A DNA stretch of 64,000 nt from Saccharothrix obliqua (GTDB lineage Bacteria > Actinomycetota > Actinomycetes > Mycobacteriales > Pseudonocardiaceae): positions 424,194-488,193 of the forward strand of contig NZ_JAHXGQ010000006.1 in the NCBI RefSeq assembly GCF_019375475.1. Reading direction: 5' to 3'. Positions 15,542 to 23,149 of the stretch are shown here, piece by piece. How positions within the stretch are numbered: position 1 is the stretch's first letter; the number at the start of each line of letters is the position of its first letter. Below the pieces are notes generated by a model, which worked only from the letters and a program-made list of their open reading frames with translations, searched no databases and was not told the origin of the DNA. The position numbers and the translations under genes are program-made.

Positions 15542-17730
15542 CAGGCCACCCCTTCGGGGCCGGCCCCGTCGGTGCTGGCGTCGATCTCAGCCACCACTCG
15601 CACCCCGCGGTCGTACTCGGCACGCAGGCGCAGCTTCTCCCCCTTGGGCACACGGGGGTTGCCCAGGAACACCTCGACGGTCCTGACCCTGTCGGCCCAC
15701 ACCGCGCGATGTTCACGGTGGTGGGTGGCTTGTGGGCACCGCGCCGAGTCGCACATCCCCACCAACGGCCGCGTCGCCTGCGGCGTCCCGGCCAGCCGCA
15801 GGCACAACGCCTTCGCGGGGTCCTTGAACCAGCAGTAGTTCGCGGTGCCCACATGCAACGTTTTGGCCTGCTTGCGCAGCAAATTTTCCAATCTCCGCTC
15901 GCCGTCCAGCACGACCGGCTCCGACCGACCGGTGTCCTTGAGGGCGGCATCGACGTGCTGAAACGTCTCGATCAGGTCCCGTGCCCCCGGCCCACTGGGC
16001 AGGATCCCGGACTGGTACTGCCGGAACGCGGCCACCATGAGACTCATGTGGTGGTCGTGTTCGGCTTGCTCGACCTCGGCTTGGAACAGTGCCTGAGACC
16101 CGCCGGGGCGGTGCGCGTAGCCCTCGGTCGTGGCCACGGAGACGTGCTTGAGGTGGATCTTCGCCGCCAGCAGCCCACCGGGTCGTTTGGCCAGTTCCAG
16201 GGCCAGACTTCGCCGCAGCATGCGGGCGTTGAGCGGTCCGTCCGGCAATTCCGCCAAGCCGAGGCGTCGAGCGAAGGGCCGTCGAAGCCAGTCCCGCAGG
16301 TGGATGTGGCTGGTGCTGACGTCGCTGGCGCCGAACAGCGGTTTTCCGGGCGGCGCGGAGCTGATCCGCTCGGCGAGGGCGATGGCGCGATCGACTTCCT
16401 CGACCACGACCCACTCGTCCGGAACACCCCCGAACGCCTGGTGCTTGATGAGTTTGCTGGCCAGTCGGAAACGCCGCCCGCCGCCCGAAACCTCTGTCGG
16501 CGGCAGGCGGGAGCCGGCCACGATCTCCTTCAGTTCGCTGGCGCGCATGCCGGTGACGGCGGCGGTCAGTAGTTGGGCGGCGTGGACGATGAAGCTGGCG
16601 TTGTCGCGGACCTCCCGGGCGTTTATCGGCTCCGTCCAGGGCACCATCTCCCCTGAATCGGCTTTCGGCACCAGCGCGGCGTCACGCCCCCACCAGTCCA
16701 GAATCCCCAGTTCGGCGACAGCGGGCTCCAGGAAGGGCCGTAGTTGGGTGATGTGCTCGGCCCTCCAGGGGACGAACCCGGCCTCGCTGGCCACGCGGTT
16801 CACGTGAAGGTGCAACAGCGGGTCGTCGTGGCTCCATCCTTTGGCGAGACGATCGAGCACGACCTGGTCCTGCGTTCGCGGAAGCGGGGTTCCAGTCCGC
16901 CGGTATCGGGCCACGACCTCCTCGAAGCGGGCAAGACGGGTGGCGCCGATCCGACTCGTCGAGACCGTCGCGTTGCTGGATGAGACGTCGGCCTCTACCT
17001 GGTCAAGCAGATCCGCCATGTGCGGACCGACGACGTCGACCAGGTAGAGGCAATCGGCCAGCAGCGGGCGTAGAACCTCGTCAGGAACCGGTGGTGTGGT
17101 GTTCCCGGTCCTGCCCTTCCTACCGCTGACGCGAAACGCGCTCCGATTTCCCCAGGGGATGAACCCCGGCCGGTAGCGGTCCGCCGTGAACAATGGGCCG
17201 TAGAACGCCAGGATCTGGAGCGTCTTGATCGGCTCGTGCATGGTGGTGTCCGCAAGCCGCCGTCGCGGCTTGCCCGGTTCCGCCCGGCTCCAGGACTGCT
17301 CCTCCAGGTAGGTGTCGATCTGCGCCTGTGTCACCTCCGCCAACGAGATGACACCTTGTGCGGTGAGCCACCCGAACCACGACTTCACCTGGCTCAGGTA
17401 GCGGAAGCAGGTCCGTGGGCTGCGCGGCCGGCGGAACGCGCGCGGCACGTCGAGCACCCGCTCGTCACGGGCCGCCATCAGCGCCAGGAGCAAATCCTTG
17501 GCCACATGCCGCCACCGCGGGTTCGCGATGTCGGTGAACTCCCAGCGCTTCTCGTGGGGCAGCATCGAGTGGTTCGCGTCGGCCAGGCCGGTCAGGTCCC
17601 AGACGTCCTCGTCGTACACCGGGCCACGAGAACCGGGAAGCAGGGCCAGTCCGGCAGTGCCGCAGACATCGGCGCCCAGGAATACCGACAGGTCGGCGGC
17701 TTCATGGCGATGGTCGGGTGCGCTGGTCAT
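15541..17730 (-). CDS. tnpB: Large tyrosine recombinase (TnpB-like) with C-terminal zinc-finger-like tail
   Basis: 729 aa from the ATG at 17730, which overlaps the previous stop; the longer open frame upstream is spurious. The catalytic half has TGMRASEL (first arginine), LNARMLRRSLALELA (second arginine block) and LKHVSVATTEGYAH, with the histidine and nucleophile tyrosine 10 residues apart. The C-terminus carries clustered Cys and His (YCWFKD, LCLRL, CDSARCPQATHH), likely a zinc site, also known in Tn554 TnpB. N-terminal core-binding domain at about 90-210. Works with the other recombinases for site-specific insertion and excision. Confidence 0.82.
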   Translation of the reverse strand: MTSAPDHRHEAADLSVFLGADVCGTAGLALLPGSRGPVYDEDVWDLTGLADANHSMLPHEKRWEFTDIANPRWRHVAKDLLLALMAARDERVLDVPRAFRRPRSPRTCFRYLSQVKSWFGWLTAQGVISLAEVTQAQIDTYLEEQSWSRAEPGKPRRRLADTTMHEPIKTLQILAFYGPLFTADRYRPGFIPWGNRSAFRVSGRKGRTGNTTPPVPDEVLRPLLADCLYLVDVVGPHMADLLDQVEADVSSSNATVSTSRIGATRLARFEEVVARYRRTGTPLPRTQDQVVLDRLAKGWSHDDPLLHLHVNRVASEAGFVPWRAEHITQLRPFLEPAVAELGILDWWGRDAALVPKADSGEMVPWTEPINAREVRDNASFIVHAAQLLTAAVTGMRASELKEIVAGSRLPPTEVSGGGRRFRLASKLIKHQAFGGVPDEWVVVEEVDRAIALAERISSAPPGKPLFGASDVSTSHIHLRDWLRRPFARRLGLAELPDGPLNARMLRRSLALELAKRPGGLLAAKIHLKHVSVATTEGYAHRPGGSQALFQAEVEQAEHDHHMSLMVAAFRQYQSGILPSGPGARDLIETFQHVDAALKDTGRSEPVVLDGERRLENLLRKQAKTLHVGTANYCWFKDPAKALCLRLAGTPQATRPLVGMCDSARCPQATHHREHRAVWADRVRTVEVFLGNPRVPKGEKLRLRAEYDRGVRVVAEIDASTDGAGPEGVA

Positions 17731-19463
17731 CGGGTGATTTCCTCCGGTCGCAGCGGAATCTCGGTGTCGTCGTCGTGGACCTGCGCGGCGGCCTGGTCCA
17801 TCACCGCGGCGCTGAGACGGGGAAGGATCTCGCCGTTCAGACGATCGGCGTAGGGGCCGAACACCCGCACGAACTGGTCGGTGGTCATCTGCCGGAACTG
17901 GCGGTAGAAGAACGCTTTCAACCGCAGCAGGTTCGGCGCGTGGCGGGGCAGGAACACCGCCAGCGGACACATCAGGCAAACCCATGGTCGTGCCGGACAC
18001 GGCGTGCCCTTCGGGCCGTGTTCGCCGGCGAGCTGGTCCGCGCACGCGGCGGTGAACACGTCCCGTTCCCCGCCGACCAGCTCGACGACTGCGGCGTCGT
18101 CGAGCCGGAGCCGCGCCACCGCCTCCGGGAAGTCGTTCACCAGCTGTGCGGTCTGCTCGTCGGGCAACACCACTGGGGGCAGCGCCTTACGCAGGATGTC
18201 GGCCTGACCATCCTCGATGATCGATTCCACGGCGTCCCGCTGGGCCGGCGTGGTGGCGGTCAGGTAGTGGTCGCCCTCCACCTGCGCCGTGTGGTTCGGG
18301 TCGATCGTGGTGCGGCCGGTCCATCCCCGGCGTGCCAGCAGCTGCTGGTAGGTCGTGCGGATCCGGCCGCGGTGCACCAACAGCGGCGCGCCGTCGTCGC
18401 CGGTCAGTTCACGGCTGCTGACCCACGTTCGCTGGGCCTTGCCGGTTGTAGGCACCGTTACGACCTCGGCGGCGCGCCCAGCAACGTGCAGGGAGGTCGC
18501 GATCCACAGGTTCTCCTGGTGCTCTGGGGAGGCGAAGCGGCGCAGTACGGAGGAATGTTCCAACCAGCGGACCAGCAGCCGCACCGCCCGTGGCGGAAGT
18601 GTGATCCCCTCGGGACCGGTGCGGCCCTTGACGTAGTCCAGCAGAACGGATCGGTCGCCGGCCCACTCGACATCACCCAGCCCGAGGTCGTCGATCCCGT
18701 CCGGGACGATGCCGGTGTAGATGCCGAACAGCAGGCGGTAGGCGATTTGGGTGTCGTAGGTGGGGAACAACGCGTCGCGCGTGCTGGAGACCAGGTAGTG
18801 GGGCCGGACCTTGCCGGTGCCCCAGCGAGCGTGCCCGCGGATGTGGTCGCGGACGGCTTCAGTGGTCATCGGCCCGTTGCGCAGCAACAGCCACGCGACG
18901 TTCTCCTGGCTTACACCGCCGATCCGTGGGTCGGTTCCCCCAGCGGCGGACCCCAGTACGGCGGTGTGCGCCGCCCAGCTGTCGTTCACGGTCTTCTTGC
19001 AACACTCCGTGAGGCGGTTCCACTCGGACTCGGTATAGGGCTGGTAGGTCCCGCGCCTGGCCTTGACGTGGAAGCTGCGCCCGGACAAGTGCTCGCGAAT
19101 CTCCGGAGTGAGCGCGCCGGTGGCCGCGTCATACCCGCGCAGCAGCATCCGACCGCGCCGCTCGTCGGCGTAGCTGCTGCCCAGCCAGAAGCGCGACAGC
19201 AGCGGACGAGTCAACTCCGAAGCGCCTGCCCTGAAACCTGCTTCGGCAAGCACCCTGGTCATCTTGCGGGCGGTGACGGCGTAGATTTCCACCGTCTTCT
19301 TGGCCGTGACCCGGCCGTGCGGATGGACCAGCATCGCCAAGCCATGCGCCAGATCCTCGGCCAACCTCGGGTTCGGCAGGCCGTCCAGCCGCGCCGTCCA
19401 GGTGGTCCGATCCGGGAACTCACACCGGACCGTCAGCGGCTCCTGGAGCACTGACGCCGGCAT
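17727..19463 (-). CDS. Second recombinase-like protein, active site degenerate
   Basis: 578 aa. Core-binding-like N-terminal domain (AHGLAMLVHPHGRVTAKKTV) and an overall size and gene order typical of the middle gene of a recombinase trio. The expected H-x-x-R block appears only as NHTAQVEGDHYL and I cannot find a convincing final H...Y pair. It ends with a conserved cysteine cluster (TPCPARPWVCLMCP). It may be a structural partner rather than a catalyst. Overlaps both neighbours by 1 and 4 nt. Confidence 0.65.
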   Translation of the reverse strand: MPASVLQEPLTVRCEFPDRTTWTARLDGLPNPRLAEDLAHGLAMLVHPHGRVTAKKTVEIYAVTARKMTRVLAEAGFRAGASELTRPLLSRFWLGSSYADERRGRMLLRGYDAATGALTPEIREHLSGRSFHVKARRGTYQPYTESEWNRLTECCKKTVNDSWAAHTAVLGSAAGGTDPRIGGVSQENVAWLLLRNGPMTTEAVRDHIRGHARWGTGKVRPHYLVSSTRDALFPTYDTQIAYRLLFGIYTGIVPDGIDDLGLGDVEWAGDRSVLLDYVKGRTGPEGITLPPRAVRLLVRWLEHSSVLRRFASPEHQENLWIATSLHVAGRAAEVVTVPTTGKAQRTWVSSRELTGDDGAPLLVHRGRIRTTYQQLLARRGWTGRTTIDPNHTAQVEGDHYLTATTPAQRDAVESIIEDGQADILRKALPPVVLPDEQTAQLVNDFPEAVARLRLDDAAVVELVGGERDVFTAACADQLAGEHGPKGTPCPARPWVCLMCPLAVFLPRHAPNLLRLKAFFYRQFRQMTTDQFVRVFGPYADRLNGEILPRLSAAVMDQAAAQVHDDDTEIPLRPEEITR

Positions 19464-20947
19464 CAGTCGTCCTCCGCGTCATCGAACTCCGCCATCGCCT
19501 CTACACCGGCCGCGTTTAGCAGCCCGGCGTCTTCACCGGTGCGGATGTAGGCGTCCTGGTAGATGCGGGTCACGTCCATGCGGGACAGATAGATCTCGGT
19601 AGTGGTCACAGACGTATGCCCCAACAGATCGCGCAACACCGTTATGGGATCGTGTTTGGTCAGGTAGAGCGCGAGCCCGGCGTCCGGGTCGGTGTCCTTC
19701 ACCAGGGCCGCGGCCCGCTGGTAGTAGCCCTTCACCAACTGTTCCAGGGTGAACATCGCGAAGGAATGGCGCAGCCGGTGCGGGTTGACGATCGGGAAGC
19801 GCGGCTCGAAACGCGCTCGGATGCGCTCCGACGTCCGACGGAACACCGTCGCCCAGTCCGTAAACGGTTTGCCGGTGGACTGCAACGCCAGCAGACAGGA
19901 CCCGCCCTCCGGAGAGATCAGCCGCAGCCGCTCGCTCGGGGACAGCGAACGCCAGGAGCGACGCCTCCCGTCGATTTTCGCTCCCTCCCAATCGGGCGCC
20001 TCGACGTACAGCGGCTCGCCCAGTTTCGCCGGAGGCCGCCAGACGAAGCCACCGGCGGCGGCCTCGCGTTCAAGCTCGATGTACTGGTACGCCTCGGCCA
20101 ACGCCTCGTAGTCGATCCACGTCGTGCGCGGCTTGGAGCCCTTGGTGGTCCCACGTCCCAACGGGAACGGCACAGGCACCGGGGAACGCCGGGCGGGCAA
20201 CGGCGGAAGCTCGTACACCAGCAAGTAGGTGAACTCCCGCCGCCGCAGTCCCGTCGACAGCGCCAGGCGTCCCATCGCGGCGTTGCGGCCCAACTCCCGG
20301 CCCCGGTACGACTCGTCGGGGCTGCCGTCCGGCAGCGACCCCGCCAGTGCCTTGAGGAACAGGTCGGCGAAGTCCTGCTCCAGATACTTGATCGTGGAAT
20401 GCCGCTTCGCCGGCCGGAGCTTCGCCAGGTTCCGCTCGTACTCCAGGACCACCCCATCGACCATCCGCCACGCTCGCGCATAGGTGAACGGCACCGCCTG
20501 GCAGTGGCCCTCCTCGACCGCCCATCCGTAGAAGCGGGACAGCGCGGTCATGTGCAATCCCCACGTCGCCACGTCCAAGCGGACGTCCAGCGGCCCGGAC
20601 AACCTGCGCCCGGCGTACGCACTCAGCGCTGCTCGCAACTCCTCCCGCTGACCGAACGGGTTTACACCAGCTGAGTCGAGGAAGCTCAGCCACGCCAGCA
20701 GAACCTGCCCGTACACCCTCCACGTCCGTCTCGCCGGCGCTCCGTTGACCGGAAGCTCGCGCAGCCACTTGTTAGCCACCACAGTTGGCCGGGGAGCGCC
20801 CAGACCGTCTTCGAACTGCAGGTCGTCATCAATCAGGACGGGCATCCCATCGCGGATCAACGGCTTGCGATCGACGCTCCAGGCCTCCCAGCCACGTGGC
20901 TCGAAGTCGATCAACATCATGATGCGAACGTACTTTCGATACTCCAT
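19463..20947 (-). CDS. tnpA: Tyrosine recombinase (TnpA-like)
   Basis: 494 aa from the ATG at 20947; an upstream TTG at 20956 is less likely, and a double ATG at 20917-20920 is also possible. All catalytic blocks are visible: STGLRRRE (Arg I), NPHRLRHSFA (H-x-x-R), LLGHTSVTTTEIYLSR (H...Y). N-terminal SAM-like domain around 60-160. First gene of the four-gene recombinase operon, reading inward from the right end of the element, only about 75 nt from the junction with the pilin gene. Confidence 0.88.
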   Translation of the reverse strand: MEYRKYVRIMMLIDFEPRGWEAWSVDRKPLIRDGMPVLIDDDLQFEDGLGAPRPTVVANKWLRELPVNGAPARRTWRVYGQVLLAWLSFLDSAGVNPFGQREELRAALSAYAGRRLSGPLDVRLDVATWGLHMTALSRFYGWAVEEGHCQAVPFTYARAWRMVDGVVLEYERNLAKLRPAKRHSTIKYLEQDFADLFLKALAGSLPDGSPDESYRGRELGRNAAMGRLALSTGLRRREFTYLLVYELPPLPARRSPVPVPFPLGRGTTKGSKPRTTWIDYEALAEAYQYIELEREAAAGGFVWRPPAKLGEPLYVEAPDWEGAKIDGRRRSWRSLSPSERLRLISPEGGSCLLALQSTGKPFTDWATVFRRTSERIRARFEPRFPIVNPHRLRHSFAMFTLEQLVKGYYQRAAALVKDTDPDAGLALYLTKHDPITVLRDLLGHTSVTTTEIYLSRMDVTRIYQDAYIRTGEDAGLLNAAGVEAMAEFDDAEDD

Positions 20948-21152
20948 TGAGGGCAACGGACTAGAGACTCATACAGGGAAGACACTCTGGGAAACGAGAC
21001 ACGGGAACTATGCAACGGCAACCGCCGAGTACGCCATCGGCACCCTGGCGGCGGCGGGGCTCGCCACCGTCCTCCTGCTGCTGGTGGGAGGTGAGTGGGT
21101 CACGGAGATGCTGCGCGGGCTGTTGCAGAAAGCCCTGACCGTCACGAAGTGA
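20919..21152 (+). pseudogene. Flp/DUF4244 pilin gene, 3' part with new 5' end from the element
   Basis: From the double ATG at 20919 the frame runs through the element end into the pilin body (TAEYAIGTLAAAGL, then a leucine-rich helix), 77 aa in all. The original start and the glycine before the cleavage site are left behind at 5387-5413. In the new protein the nearest upstream glycine puts the conserved glutamate at +8 instead of +5, so prepilin peptidase should not process it. No strong ribosome binding site precedes 20919. The stop overlaps the tadE start (GTGA). Confidence 0.75.
20997..21017 (-). repeat. Right terminal inverted repeat of the element (imperfect)
   Basis: Contains AGACACGG and TGCAACG separated by 6 nt; the complement matches the left-end blocks at 5422-5440. 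Lies about 5 nt inside the inferred right junction. Confidence 0.6.
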
Positions 21153-21595
21153 GGGTGGCGGGTGATCGCGGTGCGGTGACCGTCGAAGCCGCCCTGGCCC
21201 TCTGCGGCCTGGTGACCTTCGTGGTGCTGGGCGTCGAGGTCGTCCTCGCGGTGGTCGACCAGCTTCGCTGCACCGACGCCGCACGTGAAGCCGCCCGCCT
21301 CATCGCGCGCGGTGAGCAACCACGCGCCCCGACCGCGGTGGCGGCGATCGCTCCGGCCGGTGCGGAGCTGTCCGTCCGGCAGACCGACGACACCGTCCAG
21401 GTGCGGGTGACCTCACGGCACAAGCTGATCACCATCCACGCGACCGCCTACGCGGTGCTCGAACCAGGCGTTCCCACCACATCACCAGGAGACACTGATG
21501 CACAACGACTTCCGGCCCACACCAGCCCTCGTCGTCTCGGAGCTCCCGGTGCGGCAACGCGGAAACCCTTGTACCACGCCAAGTCCGCCGTGTGA
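21149..21595 (+). CDS. tadE: TadE-like minor pilin
   Basis: 148 aa from the GTG overlapping the pilin stop. Near the N-terminus G-AVTVE gives glycine at -1 and glutamate at +5, then ALALCGLVTFVVLGVEVVLAV: a proper class III prepilin signal and helix. A short soluble C-terminal domain follows, ending with an unusual 40-residue proline-rich tail; normal homologues (Rv3655c-like) stop about 40 residues earlier, so the natural stop may have been lost. Within the tail, at 21498, an ATG with GGAG 6 nt upstream opens a 35-codon frame of unknown meaning. Confidence 0.82.
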   Translation: MRVAGDRGAVTVEAALALCGLVTFVVLGVEVVLAVVDQLRCTDAAREAARLIARGEQPRAPTAVAAIAPAGAELSVRQTDDTVQVRVTSRHKLITIHATAYAVLEPGVPTTSPGDTDAQRLPAHTSPRRLGAPGAATRKPLYHAKSAV

Positions 21596-21791
21596 GCCGC
21601 CCTGACGGCGAGCGGTCGTTCTCCACACGCGCGTTCGTCGTCGTGCCTCGGCCGCCTGGTTGCCTTGTGGCGACTGGCTTTCGCGCCCTGACCTCGTGCT
21701 GCTGACGCCGTCGTGGGAGCGCGACCACAGCGGCTCGCAGCGCGGTCCGGTGTCGTGGGCTGTCGCCTGGGTTCGGGAGGAGGTGTCGGGA

Positions 21792-22190
21792 ATGGGGAGG
21801 GCTCGGGCATCCGGGGCTCGTGCTCCGGTGTGCGGCAGTCGGGTCGGGCGGCGGCTCGGGGACGACCGCGGTGCGGCGAGCGTGGTGGCCGTTGCCGTGT
21901 TGGGAGTGCTGTGCGTGGTGGTGGTGTTCGGGGTGCGGATGGGTGAGGTGGTGATCGCTCGGCACCGGGCGGGTGCCGCCGCTGATCTCGCCGCGCTCGC
22001 CGCCGGTGGCCAGGTGCTGGCCGGGAAACCGCACGAGTGCGGAAAAGCTCGGTGGGTGGCCGAGCGGATGGGCGTGGAGTTGGTGTCGTGCGAGGTGTTC
22101 GGGACGGAGGTGGTGGTCGAGGTTCGGGGGTTCGCCTCGGTGTTCGGCACGGCGAGCGCGCGGGCACGGGCCGGCGCGGGCGAAGGGTGA
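21792..22190 (+). CDS. TadG/Rv3654c-like secretion-neighbourhood protein
   Basis: 132 aa from ATG 21792, with AGGAGG at 21777-21782 upstream (a GTG at 21783 is an alternative). DRGAASVVAVAVLGVLCVVV is the usual single N-terminal helix of this family, followed by ARHRAGAAADLAALAA and a small alpha/beta domain with two cysteines. Known only as the TadE-like member of the helicase/secretion neighbourhood. Separated from tadE by nearly 200 nt that contain no recognisable gene, although these genes usually abut; some sequence may have been inserted there. Confidence 0.8.
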   Translation: MGRARASGARAPVCGSRVGRRLGDDRGAASVVAVAVLGVLCVVVVFGVRMGEVVIARHRAGAAADLAALAAGGQVLAGKPHECGKARWVAERMGVELVSCEVFGTEVVVEVRGFASVFGTASARARAGAGEG

Positions 22191-22331
22191 GGTGCGGATT
22201 GCGCGACGAACGGTCGCCTTGCGGCGGTGAGCGGACTCACATGCCCTCTGGATGCGGGTTCGCGGGTTCTCCGCCGGAACGGCGGCGTTCTGCCGTGCTT
22301 CCGGTGGAGCGGCGTTCGGCGTTCCGTACCT

Positions 22332-22351
22332 ACCAGTTGTCGACAGGTGGT
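22332..22351. promoter_or_regulatory. Candidate palindromic operator upstream of the Prim-Pol gene
   Basis: 20-bp imperfect palindrome with a perfect TGTCGACA core and ACC/GGT-type flanks, 100 nt upstream of the next start codon. No known regulator motif matched from memory. Confidence 0.28.
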
Positions 22352-22452
22352 TACCAGAAGTCCTCGCCATGTCGTTAGTTCAAGTGGTGGCACCGACGCG
22401 GTGTCGAGAACCGCCCGACACGGTGTCGTGGTTCCCGAGGAGGCGAACGAAA

Positions 22453-23073
22453 ATGGAGTGGTCGGATAGCTGGCGCGGGGCGTTCCGCATCGAGCTGCGC
22501 GCGGAGGCGGCCAACCTCGCGTGGCACGGGTGGTCTGTGCTGCCGGGCACCTATCCGGCGGGTCCGGGTTGGGCGGGTCGGGACGGTGTCGAGTCGGCCG
22601 GTCCGGTCCCCGTGCACAGCGACTGGCAGGAGCGGGTCGGCACCAGGTCGGAGCAGGTCGCCACCTGGTGGGCGGGCGGTTCCTACAGCATCCTGCTGGC
22701 CACCGGGCACGGCGTGGACGCGATCGAGGTCGACGCCGACCTCGGGCGGCGGGCCGCCGTGGCGTTGCGGGCGACGGGCATCCCGGTGCCGATCGCCGCG
22801 ACACCCTCCGGCCGCTGGATGTTCCTCGTCCGCACGGGGCAGCCGCTGCGCGCCGACTGGGCCGCCGATCAAGACGTCCACCACTACGGAACAACCGAAT
22901 ACGTTCCGCTACCGCCGACGCCGTTCCAGCACGGTGTCGTGCACTGGCGGGTGAAGCCGCAGATCTGCGCCTGGCAGCTGCCCGAGTCGGGGATCGTCCA
23001 GGACGCCCTGACCGAAGCCGTCCACGCGCCCCTCGACTACGGCCGGGGTCTGGTCGTCGCAGACCGGTCCTGA
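22453..23073 (+). CDS. Bifunctional DNA primase/polymerase (Prim-Pol) domain protein
   Basis: 206 aa from ATG 22453, GAGGAGG 9 nt upstream. AANLAWHGWSVLPGTYP at the start and DAIEVDADLG in the middle (the acidic D-x-D pair) are hallmarks of the actinobacterial Prim-Pol N-terminal domain; the C-terminal part (EYVPLPPTPFQ) also fits. It is a stand-alone domain without helicase. Such genes are often near mobile elements or replicon remnants but are also common single chromosomal genes in actinomycetes. A strong terminator follows at once. Confidence 0.8.
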   Translation: MEWSDSWRGAFRIELRAEAANLAWHGWSVLPGTYPAGPGWAGRDGVESAGPVPVHSDWQERVGTRSEQVATWWAGGSYSILLATGHGVDAIEVDADLGRRAAVALRATGIPVPIAATPSGRWMFLVRTGQPLRADWAADQDVHHYGTTEYVPLPPTPFQHGVVHWRVKPQICAWQLPESGIVQDALTEAVHAPLDYGRGLVVADRS

Positions 23074-23077
23074 CCGA

Positions 23078-23114
23078 CCGCTCCCCGCCGGAACCCCGAC
23101 CCGGCGGGGAGCGG
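23078..23114 (+). terminator. Strong terminator after the Prim-Pol gene
   Basis: Perfect 14-bp GC-rich stem (23078-23091 with 23101-23114), 9-nt loop, starting 5 nt after the stop codon. No T-run, as is usual in actinomycetes. Confidence 0.8.
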
Positions 23115-23149
23115 GACATCGCGCACCACCACCGGCATCCCCGACCCCG

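Larger units (their letters stand above)
5413..21022. mobile_element. Tn554-type transposon (tyrosine-recombinase cassette) with cargo, inserted in the pilin gene
   Basis: Boundaries are inferred from the two halves of the pilin gene: ATGACGAC on the left (to 5412) and CGCCGAGTACGCC on the right (from 21023). The right end carries three overlapping recombinase-like genes and a small DUF6262/TnpC-like gene, all on the minus strand, as in Tn554 (tnpA, tnpB, tnpC) but with one extra recombinase-like gene. Related short inverted sequences sit just inside each end (5422-5440 and 20997-21017). No target duplication is visible, as expected for tyrosine-recombinase elements. The cargo includes a putative nucleotide-modification cassette, an HNH nuclease and decayed genes, and the 5.8-7.9 kb part is visibly richer in A/T than the host genes. 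Exact ends could be off by a few bases. Confidence 0.82.

Noticed and set aside
15541..18045. 834-codon version of the third recombinase
   Set aside because: The first 105 codons overlap the previous gene and are arginine/proline-rich shadow; the ATG at 17730 overlapping the stop fits better.
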